Source: Synechococcus sp. KORDI-100 (GTDB lineage Bacteria > Cyanobacteriota > Cyanobacteriia > PCC-6307 > Cyanobiaceae). From it: 64,000 nt of DNA. Below the pieces are notes generated by a model that was not told where the DNA came from, did not search any database, and worked only from the letters and a program-made list of their open reading frames with translations. A program made the position numbers and the translations under genes. Positions 51,923 to 60,256 of this stretch are shown here, piece by piece. Each line of letters begins with the position of its first letter. The first letter of the stretch is position 1. The stretch lies in assembly GCF_000737535.1 (NCBI RefSeq), contig NZ_CP006269.1, positions 1,054,001-1,118,000 of the forward strand, given 5' to 3'.

Positions 51923-53282
51923 GCCGGGACAACAGTCGCTGCAATCGTCGTTGCAGTCGCCACAACCTCTGAGCCATGGAGGTGCCGGATGCCGACCGGT
52001 TGTCCGCCAGCAGCAATCTCAGACGCCCTCGAATGGCCTCGGCTTCAGCTTGCAATTCAAAGCGCTCACGTGAATTGAGTGTTTCGGGGGTCAGCTTTTC
52101 AAGCAGGCGTTTGGAGGCCTGCAGATGATGCAAAACCCGACTGGGAACCCGTTCCTGTCGAAGCTGCTGACGGGTCTCGTCCACCGCCGATTCAATGGCT
52201 CGCGCCAGTCGTTTCGGGTCCTGATTCTCAAGAACCTCTGCGACGAGTCTGCGGCGATGGCGACGTTTCAGCCGTGTTGACTTGTTTCGCAGGCTTGGCT
52301 GCAGATGTCCCTCCTCGATCAGACGTTGCAGGACCAGTGCTGGCATTGAGCGGTGGATCGGTGCTTCAAACGGGAACTGTCGATCGAAGGTGGGTGCGAG
52401 ATCACGGCGCTGCTGGATCAGCAGCAACCCGATGGCCTGCCAGGGTTCACGGAGATCATCCGAGAGTGCTTGCAGCTGTTGCTGCAGCTTCTGGAACAAC
52501 GGTTCGCAGGCTGACACCAGCGAGTACTGATGCGGCGCCTTGCAGAGGCTGCCGAGGTAGGTCTCGACCAGCGAGAGTTGTTCGAGCTCCTGGTCAAGCG
52601 TCTCTCTGGAATCCAGTTGATACGCCTCTTTCACCCAGTCCGGATCGAGCCCGAGGACCTCGATCTGCTGTCGGAGTTTGAGGCGGCGATCGACCCAGCC
52701 GTAGGGCAGCTTGGTTTCCGGTGCAAGCTGCAGGGCGGTTTCGATGTACTCAACCTCGCTGCGAGACACACTGGCCGGCAGAACGGCGACGAGGGGCTGA
52801 CTGAATCGCTGGTAGATCTCTGGGTTTTCGCTGAGGAGTTGCCGCATGGCTGACAAACGGCGGTTGCCGTTGATCACCACACCCGTTGCATCGACAAGCA
52901 ATGGCTCGGTCTGGACCTTCAGTCGCCGCAACTCCCGCAGAATCGGCCCCCGCTCATCGGCGGCCTTCTCCAGCAGCAGACGATGCAGGAGCACCTGCGT
53001 GTCCGCTTTGGCCTCTTGCTGATACAAGCGATTCAGTTCGGCGGGATGCTGCGAGAACTGTTCCTGCAGAGCAGCCAGCAGGCGGCCGTTGTCGACGCGG
53101 TAGACGAGAAGCTCCTGGTCCAGATGGACCGTCGGCAACTGCGTTGGACCGTGACGAAGGCTGATCCAGTGATCGGGAACAACTCCTGAGCAGGCCTCTT
53201 CGATGCGATCCCGTCGCTTCGCAGGGTTCTCAATAGGGGCGAGCACCTGACCTCCAGGGTTGAACAGGAGGTCCAGTGTCAC
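51912..53282 (-). CDS. ParB/Srx-like fold protein of unknown function
   Basis: 456 residues. LLVDATGVVINGNRRLSAMR matches the ParB/sulfiredoxin nucleotide-binding core (G-N-R-R-L-x-A). TKLPYGWVDRRLKLRQQIEV may be a helix-turn-helix-like region. The rest is strongly basic and helical (LKRRHRRRLVAEVLENQDPK; ending RRLQRLLSRPKN). Not a chromosomal ParB: the order and the adjacent genes differ, and no parA is near. It may bind nucleic acid and use CTP or ATP (inference). Divergent from crtE with 45 bp between. Confidence 0.6.
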   Translation of the reverse strand: MTLDLLFNPGGQVLAPIENPAKRRDRIEEACSGVVPDHWISLRHGPTQLPTVHLDQELLVYRVDNGRLLAALQEQFSQHPAELNRLYQQEAKADTQVLLHRLLLEKAADERGPILRELRRLKVQTEPLLVDATGVVINGNRRLSAMRQLLSENPEIYQRFSQPLVAVLPASVSRSEVEYIETALQLAPETKLPYGWVDRRLKLRQQIEVLGLDPDWVKEAYQLDSRETLDQELEQLSLVETYLGSLCKAPHQYSLVSACEPLFQKLQQQLQALSDDLREPWQAIGLLLIQQRRDLAPTFDRQFPFEAPIHRSMPALVLQRLIEEGHLQPSLRNKSTRLKRRHRRRLVAEVLENQDPKRLARAIESAVDETRQQLRQERVPSRVLHHLQASKRLLEKLTPETLNSRERFELQAEAEAIRGRLRLLLADNRSASGTSMAQRLWRLQRRLQRLLSRPKN

Positions 53283-53327
53283 CGCAATCGCTCTGCCTGA
53301 GAGAATCCCGCCAGTTCAGGCCTCTCC

Positions 53328-54218
53328 ATGACCGACGGCTTTGATTTCAAGGCCTATCTGAACCAGGCCAGGGAACGGGTGGAGGCTGCCCTTGATGGTT
53401 CTCTGGCTCCTGAGCGGCCTGAGTCCCTGCGAGAAGCGATGCGTTACTCGCTTCTGGCCGGCGGCAAGAGACTGCGACCCATTCTCTGCCTGGCGGCCTG
53501 TGAACTCGCTGGTGGCGAGGCTGAGCTGGCGATGCCGACAGCTGTGGCCCTGGAGATGATCCACACCATGTCGTTGATCCACGACGATCTGCCAGCTATG
53601 GATGACGATGACCTTCGTCGTGGAAGGCCGACCAATCACAAGGTGTACGGGGAGGCCGTGGCGATCCTGGCCGGCGATGCCCTGCTCACACGAGCGTTTG
53701 AAATGGTGTCGCTCCGCAGTCCAGGCGTGCCGCCGGATCGTCTGCTCAAAGTGGTGGGAGAGCTTTCGCTTGTCGCCGGTGCTCCCGGGCTTGTCGGTGG
53801 CCAGGTGGTGGATCTTGAGAGCGAAGGCAAGGACGTTGATCTCGACACCCTGGAATACATCCATCTCCACAAGACGGGCGCCCTGCTCAGCGCCTGCGTG
53901 ATCACCGGAGCCATAGTCGGCGGTGCCGATGAAGCACTGATCTCCGCACTGCGTGTGTATGCCCGTGGCATCGGGCTCGCGTTTCAGATCATCGATGACA
54001 TTCTGGACATCACGGCCAGCAGCGAGGTGTTGGGCAAGACAGCTGGCAAGGATCTGGTCGCCGACAAAACCACCTACCCGAAGCTGCTGGGACTTGAAGA
54101 GTCCCGCCGGCGAGCAGATGCCCTGGTCGGGGAGGCCAAGGATGTTCTCGGGCCATGGCAGCAACGCGCGATGCCGTTACTGGCCCTGGCAGATTTCATC
54201 ACCAGCCGCGACCGATGA
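53328..54218 (+). CDS. crtE: Polyprenyl (geranylgeranyl) diphosphate synthase
   Basis: 296 residues. First aspartate-rich motif [20 protein letters not shown], second motif [20 protein letters not shown], and [19 protein letters not shown] near the N-terminus. In photosynthetic bacteria this enzyme makes GGPP for carotenoids, phytol and prenylquinones. A farnesyl product cannot be excluded from sequence alone. It is followed by two coupled genes. Confidence 0.93.
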   Translation: MTDGFDFKAYLNQARERVEAALDGSLAPERPESLREAMRYSLLAGGKRLRPILCLAACELAGGEAELAMPTAVALEMIHTMSLIHDDLPAMDDDDLRRGRPTNHKVYGEAVAILAGDALLTRAFEMVSLRSPGVPPDRLLKVVGELSLVAGAPGLVGGQVVDLESEGKDVDLDTLEYIHLHKTGALLSACVITGAIVGGADEALISALRVYARGIGLAFQIIDDILDITASSEVLGKTAGKDLVADKTTYPKLLGLEESRRRADALVGEAKDVLGPWQQRAMPLLALADFITSRDR

Positions 54219-54727
54219 TCGAGACGGCCCCAACCCATGCCGTGGTGCATGAGCTGATCGATAACGCCTCACTCGCCTGGGGATTGGCGGCCTGCGGCCT
54301 GGCCCAGCTTTCCAAGTTGTTCATCGAACTCGTTCTTCACCGACGCTGGCGGCCCGCTGTCCTGGTCGAAACCGGAGGCATGCCGTCAAGCCATTCGGCT
54401 CTGGTGACAGGTACAGCTGCCGGTCTGGGCTGGACGATGGGCTTTGACCATCCTCTCTTCGCCTTGGCGGCCACCGTTGCGTTCATCGTGATGTACGACG
54501 CCAGCGGGATTCGGCGTGCAGCAGGGTTCACAGCGGAACGGGTCAATGCTCTGCCCGATGAACTCTGGCCTGAGACCCTCGAGAAACCCCTCAAGGAAAG
54601 TCTTGGTCACAGCCGTCTGCAAGTGCTTATCGGCAGTCTGATCGGTCCTGCTGTCGCCTTGCCAGGTTTGGTCTTTCTTGGTTCGCCACTGCATCTGATC
54701 AGCATCATCGGAGCGGGGTCGGGGTGA
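54215..54727 (+). CDS. Divergent PAP2 / DUF212 family membrane protein
   Basis: 170 residues from ATG 54215 ([20 protein letters not shown]). Motif [20 protein letters not shown] and [20 protein letters not shown] are family signatures, with four or five membrane helices. It resembles acid phosphatase/vanadium haloperoxidase-like proteins and may act on prenyl or lipid phosphates, consistent with its ATGA coupling to crtE (inference). Confidence 0.88.
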   Translation: MIETAPTHAVVHELIDNASLAWGLAACGLAQLSKLFIELVLHRRWRPAVLVETGGMPSSHSALVTGTAAGLGWTMGFDHPLFALAATVAFIVMYDASGIRRAAGFTAERVNALPDELWPETLEKPLKESLGHSRLQVLIGSLIGPAVALPGLVFLGSPLHLISIIGAGSG

Positions 54728-56214
54728 GACCTGCAGCGGAGCTCACTGCTGATCAGAAGCGAGCGTCGGAAGCCTTTTTGGAGTGGCTGAATCGGCCCGC
54801 GGATGGCCTGCCATTCGTCCTGAGCGGATACGCCGGCAGCGGCAAGACCTTCCTGTCGATGCGTCTGCTGCGTCAGGTTGAAGACAGTGGACTGTGCTGG
54901 ACCGTTGTGGCGCCGACGCACAAGGCCGTCGGAGTGTTGCGACAAGCGCTTGATCTGGAGGGGCTGTCCCCCACCTGGTATCCCTCCACGATTCATCGGT
55001 TGTTGCGTCTCAAGCTCAAGCGGCAGGGAGATGCGGAAGCCTGTGAACCCACAGAGCAGACGGCGATGGCCCTCGAGCACCTCGGGCTCGTGCTGGTGGA
55101 CGAGGCCTCGATGGTCGACAGCACACTCCTGGGCATCGCGCTGCAGTGCGCTCATCCCTTCAAGACGCGACTGGTGTTCGTCGGTGATCCAGCCCAGCTT
55201 CCGCCGGTTGGCGAGCCCGAGAGTCCTGTTTTCGCAATGCGCCGTGCCTGCTGCGCCTCACTCAGCGAGGTGGTGCGGCATCAGGGCCCGGTGCTGCAGC
55301 TGGCAAGCCGGCTGCGCGATGGAGGCCTCCCCTGTCGCAATCCTCCGTTGCTGCCGGCCATCCACGATGCCCGTGGCCAGGTGATCTGCACCGACAAACA
55401 GAGCTGGCTTGACCAGGCCCGCACAGCCCTGCGCCAGGCATCGCTCCAGGACAATCCCGATGCTGCAAGGGTTCTCTGCTACACGAATCGCACCCTTGAG
55501 AGGCTGGTTCCCCATGCCAGACGGGCGATTCATGGAGAGATGGCTGATCAGATGCCGGTTCTGCCCGGCGAGGTGCTGATCAGCCGCTCGGCTGTGATGG
55601 CGCCGGCCTCCCGTGATGGTGCGGAAGCCGGGGAGGAGCCGGACATGGTGCTGGGCTCCAATCGAGAGGTGCTGGTCCTTGATGTGGCCCCTGAAGCCTG
55701 TGATCTGGCGGACTTTGGCTGTTCCCCCAGCGATGGTCCGGTGCCGGTGATCAAGACACTCTCTGCAACCGTTCGTGCCGGCGAGTTGGACCTGACCCTT
55801 CGCCTTCAGCCTCCGGCGGGGTCCGCCGCGCGCTCGTTGCTGGATGAAGCCATGCAGCGGCTGCGACAGCAGGCAAGGGACGCTGGCAAAAAAGGAGGAC
55901 GGCCCTTCTGGCGCCGTTACTTCCTGATCAGAGATGCGTTTGCATCCCTCGGACCGGCAGCGGTCTTAACGGTCCATCGCAGTCAGGGGAGCACCTTCGG
56001 AGACGTGTTCGTTGCCCCTGACGTGTTCTGGCCGCAGGACCTGACCCTGCGTCGTCAGTTGGTCTACGTGGCGGTCAGTCGGGCTCGAACCGGTGTCTGG
56101 CTTGTGGGTCAGGGAGACGCTGCCGAGGAGCGTGCCATCTGGCTGGATCGGCTCAGATCCGAGTCAGCCCCGACAGTCCCTGCCAGCCCAGATAGCCACC
56201 CAGGACAAGACTGA
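54724..56214 (+). CDS. RecD/Dda-like superfamily 1 helicase
   Basis: 496 residues, GTG start overlapping the DUF212 stop (GTGA). Walker A is FVLSGYAGSGKTFLSMRLLR, motif II LVLVDEASMVDS, motif III RLVFVGDPAQLPPVGEPE, and the C-terminal UvrD-C2 motif AAVLTVHRSQGSTFGDVFVA followed by LVYVAVSRARTGVWLVG. A 5'-3' DNA helicase of the Dda/RecD2 type. Its last 62 bp overlap the convergent 56153 gene. Confidence 0.9.
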   Translation: MRPAAELTADQKRASEAFLEWLNRPADGLPFVLSGYAGSGKTFLSMRLLRQVEDSGLCWTVVAPTHKAVGVLRQALDLEGLSPTWYPSTIHRLLRLKLKRQGDAEACEPTEQTAMALEHLGLVLVDEASMVDSTLLGIALQCAHPFKTRLVFVGDPAQLPPVGEPESPVFAMRRACCASLSEVVRHQGPVLQLASRLRDGGLPCRNPPLLPAIHDARGQVICTDKQSWLDQARTALRQASLQDNPDAARVLCYTNRTLERLVPHARRAIHGEMADQMPVLPGEVLISRSAVMAPASRDGAEAGEEPDMVLGSNREVLVLDVAPEACDLADFGCSPSDGPVPVIKTLSATVRAGELDLTLRLQPPAGSAARSLLDEAMQRLRQQARDAGKKGGRPFWRRYFLIRDAFASLGPAAVLTVHRSQGSTFGDVFVAPDVFWPQDLTLRRQLVYVAVSRARTGVWLVGQGDAAEERAIWLDRLRSESAPTVPASPDSHPGQD

Positions 56215-56839
56215 CGCCAGCCACAACCAACTCTCCGTGGGCGAACAGAAGTTGCTTGCAATGCTGCAGAACCGGGAGGACCCGTTCTCGCCTGATCAAC
56301 ACCGCTGCAAACGGCAACAGCATCAGAATGCTGGCCGCAAGGGTGAACAGGACACCGCCGACCAGCTCCTTATCAAGTGGTAGTCCTGCGGCCAGGATTA
56401 CGGAGGCCGACTTGGCGAACAGCAGCAAGTCGTCTGGCGTGATCACCTGAACCAGAGAGCTGAGAGCGATCAGCAAAGGCATGGGCATCGCTGTGAGGCG
56501 ATCCACCGTGCGGGTCCAGCCCGGCGGTCCATCACTGTTGGTGATGGCATTCAGGCACTCTCTGCCACCAAGCGTGAGCAGGGCGCCGCCACCGATCAGA
56601 TCCAGCCCGGTCCTTGGATGGGAGCCGTGCGTCATGTCGAGGACCAGACCATGTCCGAGGGTCAGCAAAGCGACCAAGGTCAGCAAGCTGGTGACAACCC
56701 AGGCCGCCAGAAACAGGCCACCGCGTCGTAGGGGCGAAGGACCGAGCAGCAGAAGTAGGAGAACGGCGATGTGCAGTGGAGAGATCGCCAAGCCGATGCC
56801 GAAAGCGGTCAGATCACTCCAGAGAGAAACTCCAGTCAT
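56153..56839 (-). CDS. GAP (Sap-like) family multispan membrane protein
   Basis: 228 residues, about six membrane helices (FGIGLAISPLHIAVLLLLLL, AWVVTSLLTLVALLTLGHGL, ALSSLVQVITPDDLLLFAKS, VLFTLAASILMLLPFAAVLI). Layout resembles GAP/Sap proteins linked to glycolipid or small-molecule export. The C-terminal 20 residues are encoded antisense to the helicase end. No partner genes are adjacent. Confidence 0.65.
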   Translation of the reverse strand: MTGVSLWSDLTAFGIGLAISPLHIAVLLLLLLGPSPLRRGGLFLAAWVVTSLLTLVALLTLGHGLVLDMTHGSHPRTGLDLIGGGALLTLGGRECLNAITNSDGPPGWTRTVDRLTAMPMPLLIALSSLVQVITPDDLLLFAKSASVILAAGLPLDKELVGGVLFTLAASILMLLPFAAVLIRRERVLPVLQHCKQLLFAHGELVVAGVSLVLGGYLGWQGLSGLTRI

Positions 56840-57121
56840 GGCGTTGGGCTTTCGCTAGCGGTTCCGGGGACTTTCACCCGCTCTCAGAATGCCAACCCAG
56901 CGGCATCCTTCGCTGCAGGACCGTTCGCAGACGACAGGCATGGGACCTGTCACTGATCAGGTTCCTCAGTCGAGGGTCTGCAGCGATTGGCCTTGTCCTG
57001 CCCGTTCAGTCCGGGGGACGTTCGTCCTGGCAATCTCTGTTCTGATCGTCGCGTTCGGGTTGGTCGCTTGAAAGGGGCAGGCCCGCCCTCGCCCCCGAGT
57101 GAATCACCCTGAAGAGTGTCG

Positions 57122-57172
57122 AAGCATGGCTTCGTCAAAGCATGGCTGTCGTCGAACCATGGCTGTCGTTCA
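57122..57172 (+). repeat. Three tandem copies of a 16-17 bp CATGGCT-containing unit
   Basis: CATGGCT begins at 57125, 57141 and 57158, with the following bases (TCGTCAA, GTCGTCGAA, GTCGTTCAT) similar in each. Spacing is 16 and 17 bp. Confidence 0.75.
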
Positions 57173-57200
57173 TCACACGTCCAGACGTCGTCCAGCACAT

Positions 57201-57256
57201 GTAGTCGATCAGATGTAGCCGATCAGATGTAGTCGATTAGATGTAATCGATCACGT
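57201..57256 (+). repeat. Four tandem copies of a 14-bp unit
   Basis: GTAGTCGATCAGAT at 57201, GTAGCCGATCAGAT at 57215, GTAGTCGATTAGAT at 57229 and GTAATCGATCACGT at 57243. Each contains a (T/C)CGAT(C/T)A core, so it could serve as an iterated binding site, or be plain slippage. Confidence 0.9.
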
Positions 57257-57321
57257 CTTGATGTTAGCGACCGTGCTCGAGGCATGTCAGAGCGGTCGCC
57301 GACCAGCCTTTGCTGTTCGGT

Positions 57322-57924
57322 TCAGAAGCGTTCAAGCGGTTGCGTTGGAGCATTCCAGCGAGAGATCGCTCTCTTGCCGCGTTCCCAGCCGAGAACGCTC
57401 ACCGATGCTGTGCCGAGTTTGAACAAACTGCCACCGGAGGCGCCAAGCCCCAGCCAGGTGCCCGTGAGCGCCCTGAGGATGTGACCGTGGGCGAACAGAG
57501 CAACATCCCCCTCTCCTGGAGCCGCCAGAGCTTTTCCAATCGCTGTTTCGCATCGAGCCTGAACCTGCTCAGCGTTTTCGCCGTTGGGGCAGCCATGGGT
57601 CCAGACCGTCCAGTCAGCGATGGTCTCGCGGATCTGCGGCGTTGTGATCCCTTCGTAATCGCCGTAGTCCCACTCAAGGATGTCCCTCTGCAGTTGCATC
57701 TGAGCTCCGAGTCCAGCCAGTTCGCAGGTTCTGCGGGCACGTTGCAGCGGTGAGCTGAACACGGCGGCGAAGGCCTGCTTCGCAAGAATGGGGGCCAGGG
57801 CTGCCGCCTCCTGTTCTCCCTCGGGCAGCAGTGGAAGGTCGGTGCTGCCGGTATGCCGGCCGTTCAAGGCCCATTCCGTGGCTCCATGGCGCAGAAGCCA
57901 GAGCTGACGTTGCGAGTCGGACAT
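57322..57924 (-). CDS. Histidine phosphatase (phosphoglycerate-mutase-like) protein
   Basis: 200 residues from ATG 57924 (MSDSQRQLWLLRHGATEWAL). Catalytic R-H-G in LLRHGATEW, VFSSPLQRARRTCELAG (second Arg), EWDYGDYEGITTPQIRE (Glu), and the distal histidine in VALFAHGHILRALTG. A cofactor-independent broad phosphatase or mutase; the substrate is not predictable. Confidence 0.9.
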   Translation of the reverse strand: MSDSQRQLWLLRHGATEWALNGRHTGSTDLPLLPEGEQEAAALAPILAKQAFAAVFSSPLQRARRTCELAGLGAQMQLQRDILEWDYGDYEGITTPQIRETIADWTVWTHGCPNGENAEQVQARCETAIGKALAAPGEGDVALFAHGHILRALTGTWLGLGASGGSLFKLGTASVSVLGWERGKRAISRWNAPTQPLERF

Positions 57925-57978
57925 GGAATGCTCAGGCAGGGGCAACCTGTTCAGGATGACCAGGGCTGGATCGATCCG

Positions 57979-58089
57979 TCACATGGTCAGGATCAGAGCT
58001 CCCAGTCCGATCCCCACAACCAAACTCACAATGCCGAGCAGCGCGCGCCAGAAGGCCGTGCTGCGTGGATTGAAAAAGTCCTGATTCAT
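57979..58089 (-). CDS. Small single-span membrane protein, 36 residues
   Basis: MNQDFFNPRSTAFWRALLGI continues as VSLVVGIGLGALILTM. Polar N-terminus and one C-terminal membrane helix. The ATG overlaps the stop of the upstream exported-protein gene by 4 bp (ATGA), which is the main reason to accept it. Function unknown. Confidence 0.6.
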   Translation of the reverse strand: MNQDFFNPRSTAFWRALLGIVSLVVGIGLGALILTM

Positions 58090-58475
58090 GGAACGACGCT
58101 GATGGTCGGCTCAGTCTCGGCAGGAGGTGCCGGAAAGGGGAAGCGTCGAAACACCTTGTGGTGCAGCGTTGAAAGCGAGGCGTCGTAGTGCGCATCAGCG
58201 ACCACGCTGTAGCGATATCCGAGCACGACAGGCTGATCCAGGTCGGCTTCGCAGCCGCGGATGAAGGTGTCAACCGTTGCGGAACCGCCGCCCAAGCGCG
58301 CCTCTGGAATGCGCACCTTGAAGGTCCCCTCACCTTGCCTCCAGCGATGACAGGCGAGCTGCGCGTCCTCCGTGCTGGCGTACATCCGCTGGGCAGGTTG
58401 GCGCTTGGCACTCACCACATCCATTCCGATCAAGTGCACCACGGTGATGGTGAAAATGATGCTGAAACGGAACAT
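58086..58475 (-). CDS. Exported protein with paired cysteines
   Basis: 129 residues from ATG 58475. Signal peptide MFRFSIIFTITVVHLIGMDV with cleavage near VSA. The mature part contains LACHRWRQGEGTFKVRIPEA and FIRGCEADLDQPVVLGYRYS (two cysteines). Ends in a Pro-rich tail. The frame also opens at 58514. Coupled to the 36-residue membrane protein downstream. No family recognised. Confidence 0.65.
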   Translation of the reverse strand: MFRFSIIFTITVVHLIGMDVVSAKRQPAQRMYASTEDAQLACHRWRQGEGTFKVRIPEARLGGGSATVDTFIRGCEADLDQPVVLGYRYSVVADAHYDASLSTLHHKVFRRFPFPAPPAETEPTISVVP

Positions 58476-58577
58476 GGTCTGGCCTGGGCACACCCATGAC
58501 GTCGACCTAGCCATGGAGAACGTGTCAGGGCCGCCCTGTTCCCAATCTCTTTATGGGACTGATCTGATTGGGCTGAT

Positions 58578-58928
58578 TCAGTAGCGCACTTCAAACCAGT
58601 CCTCCCCTGTGGCAGGCAGCCTCACAGGCAGCACCTGCAGCACCCTGGCTCCAGGCGGTCCCTGTTCGCACCAGGCCCTCAGTTCGGCAATGGCATGGGG
58701 TGAACCTTCAGCCTGCACTTCCACGCTGCCGTCATGCCGGTTGCGGACCCAGCCAGTGATGCCGAGGTCCTGAGCGCGTCGGCAGCAGCTGCTGCGGAAC
58801 CCAACCCCCTGCACGCGACCGTGGATCAGCAGTTGCCAACGCTCGAGGAAGGGATGCAGACGTGCTTGTGCGCGACTTACAAAGCGTCGCTCCAGAGATT
58901 CGGCGCGGCTGCGAGAGCGTCGCGCCAC
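58578..58928 (-). CDS. Acylphosphatase
   Basis: The family core begins near 58845: LERWQLLIHGRVQGVGFRSS with the catalytic arginine in G-V-G-F-R, and GWVRNRHDGSVEVQAEG with the catalytic asparagine. It hydrolyses acyl phosphates. There is no ATG, GTG or TTG right before the core; GTG 58928 lies inside the 3' end of cobB and gives 116 residues, and CTG before HPFLERW would give about 91. The start is therefore undecided. Co-oriented with and overlapping cobB. Confidence 0.8.
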   Translation of the reverse strand: MARRSRSRAESLERRFVSRAQARLHPFLERWQLLIHGRVQGVGFRSSCCRRAQDLGITGWVRNRHDGSVEVQAEGSPHAIAELRAWCEQGPPGARVLQVLPVRLPATGEDWFEVRY

Positions 58929-60241
58929 CGGGAACAGATCGTCGTAGAGCTGGCCCAGTGCAGGTGAACCCAGCTGGCGTGAAGTCTTTGATCTCCCCAT
59001 CCTTCCCTCACCTGTTCAAGACGCCACCCCTCAATTTCCCACAGCGCCATGTCGGACGGGCGCGTGTCGAGGGACCAGCGATGGAACTCATGCCCCTGCA
59101 GCTGCTCGTTCTGACGCGTCAGGAGACCATTGCGCCTGGGTCGAAGGGTGCGATATCCAACCTGAAGTCGTCCCCTGCTGGCTGCAAACGGAAGGAGTCC
59201 CGCCATGGCCCGTCCGGTGCCGTCAAGATCGGTCAGGGTTCGTCCCAGCAGCAGCATGCCGCCGCATTCGGCGTAGATCGGCAGCCGCCCTGAAGCCTGG
59301 CGCAGACTGCTGAGACTGCGCTTGCAGTGGCTGAGCTGCTCGGCATGCTGCTCCGGGAACCCGCCGGGCAGGATCAGTCCGCGTGCTTGGGCAGGCAGTG
59401 GTTCATCGGCCAGGGGACTCCAGGGCAGGAGCGGCATTGCCATGTGTTCAAGAAGCTCTCCTGTTTCCTGGTATCGGAAGTGAAAGGCCTCATCGGAGGC
59501 CACGGCCACCGGCAACGACTCGCCTGTCGGCTGCGGGAGGTTGGCCACTGGATCGTCTCCAACCCTTGGGGCGGCCAGAAGTGGCTCGAGCCGTTGGAGG
59601 TTGAGATGGGTCTTTGCCAGGTATGCCCAGCGCTTCAGGCGTTGATTGCGGTTGTCCAGTTCATGGGCAGGGGCAAGACCGAGATGCCTGCAGGGGAGTG
59701 CCAGATCGTCGGTTCGCGGCAGGCAGCCCAGCAGCGGCACGTCGATGCCGGTCAGCACATCCGCCAGGAGGTCCCGGTGCCGTGCACTGCTGACACGGTT
59801 CAACACAACACCGGCCAGCTGCAGCGTCGGGTCGTGATCACGAAAACCACGGACCAGGGCTCTAAGCGAAGCGGCCTGCCCGCCGGCGTCCACAACGAGC
59901 ACCACCGGCAGATTGAGCAGCTTTGCCGTTGCAGCAGTGCTGCCTTGCTCACTGCTGCCCAGGCCGTCGAACAACCCCATGACGCCCTCGACAAGAGCAA
60001 GCTGGGCTGAGCGGCTGTAGCCGTGAAAAGCCCTCACAACCCAGCTCTCACCACAGAGGTTGCTGTCGAGGTTGCGGCAGGAGCGCCCGGCAGCCGTGCT
60101 CAGAAGCTGGGGATCGAGGTAGTCCGGCCCAACCTTGTAAGGCTGAATAACGCGCCCAGTGGATCGCGCCCAGCTCAGGAGAGCCAGGCTGAGAAGGGTC
60201 TTGCCGCTGCCGCTGGCTGGCGCCGCGATGACAACGGCCAT
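58877..60241 (-). CDS. cobB: Cobyrinate a,c-diamide synthase
   Basis: 454 residues (CobB/CbiA type). N-terminal P-loop MAVVIAAPASGSGKTLLSLA, then QPYKVGPDYLDPQLLSTAAG. The C-terminal glutaminase-like domain has GLILPGGFPEQHAEQLSHCK and the nucleophile region IYAECGGMLLLG, ending HASWVHLHWASSTTICSRWR. Amidates cobyrinic acid in cobalamin synthesis. Starts 15 bp after opcA. Confidence 0.94.
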   Translation of the reverse strand: MAVVIAAPASGSGKTLLSLALLSWARSTGRVIQPYKVGPDYLDPQLLSTAAGRSCRNLDSNLCGESWVVRAFHGYSRSAQLALVEGVMGLFDGLGSSEQGSTAATAKLLNLPVVLVVDAGGQAASLRALVRGFRDHDPTLQLAGVVLNRVSSARHRDLLADVLTGIDVPLLGCLPRTDDLALPCRHLGLAPAHELDNRNQRLKRWAYLAKTHLNLQRLEPLLAAPRVGDDPVANLPQPTGESLPVAVASDEAFHFRYQETGELLEHMAMPLLPWSPLADEPLPAQARGLILPGGFPEQHAEQLSHCKRSLSSLRQASGRLPIYAECGGMLLLGRTLTDLDGTGRAMAGLLPFAASRGRLQVGYRTLRPRRNGLLTRQNEQLQGHEFHRWSLDTRPSDMALWEIEGWRLEQVREGWGDQRLHASWVHLHWASSTTICSRWRDALAAAPNLWSDAL

Positions 60242-60256
60242 GGGGTGGAGTGGTTG

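Larger units (their letters stand above)
56840..57321. other. Intergenic region with short tandem repeats and one doubtful small frame
   Basis: 482 bp. A plus-strand frame 56940-57071 encodes 43 residues ending in a hydrophobic stretch (GTFVLAISVLIVAFGLVA) and could be a tail-anchored small protein, but start and conservation are unknown. The rest is repeats. No promoter could be assigned with confidence. Confidence 0.4.

Noticed and set aside
51912-53282. ParB-like protein as a chromosome-partitioning ParB
   Set aside because: No parA neighbour, no parS-like sites noticed, and the C-terminal layout is different.
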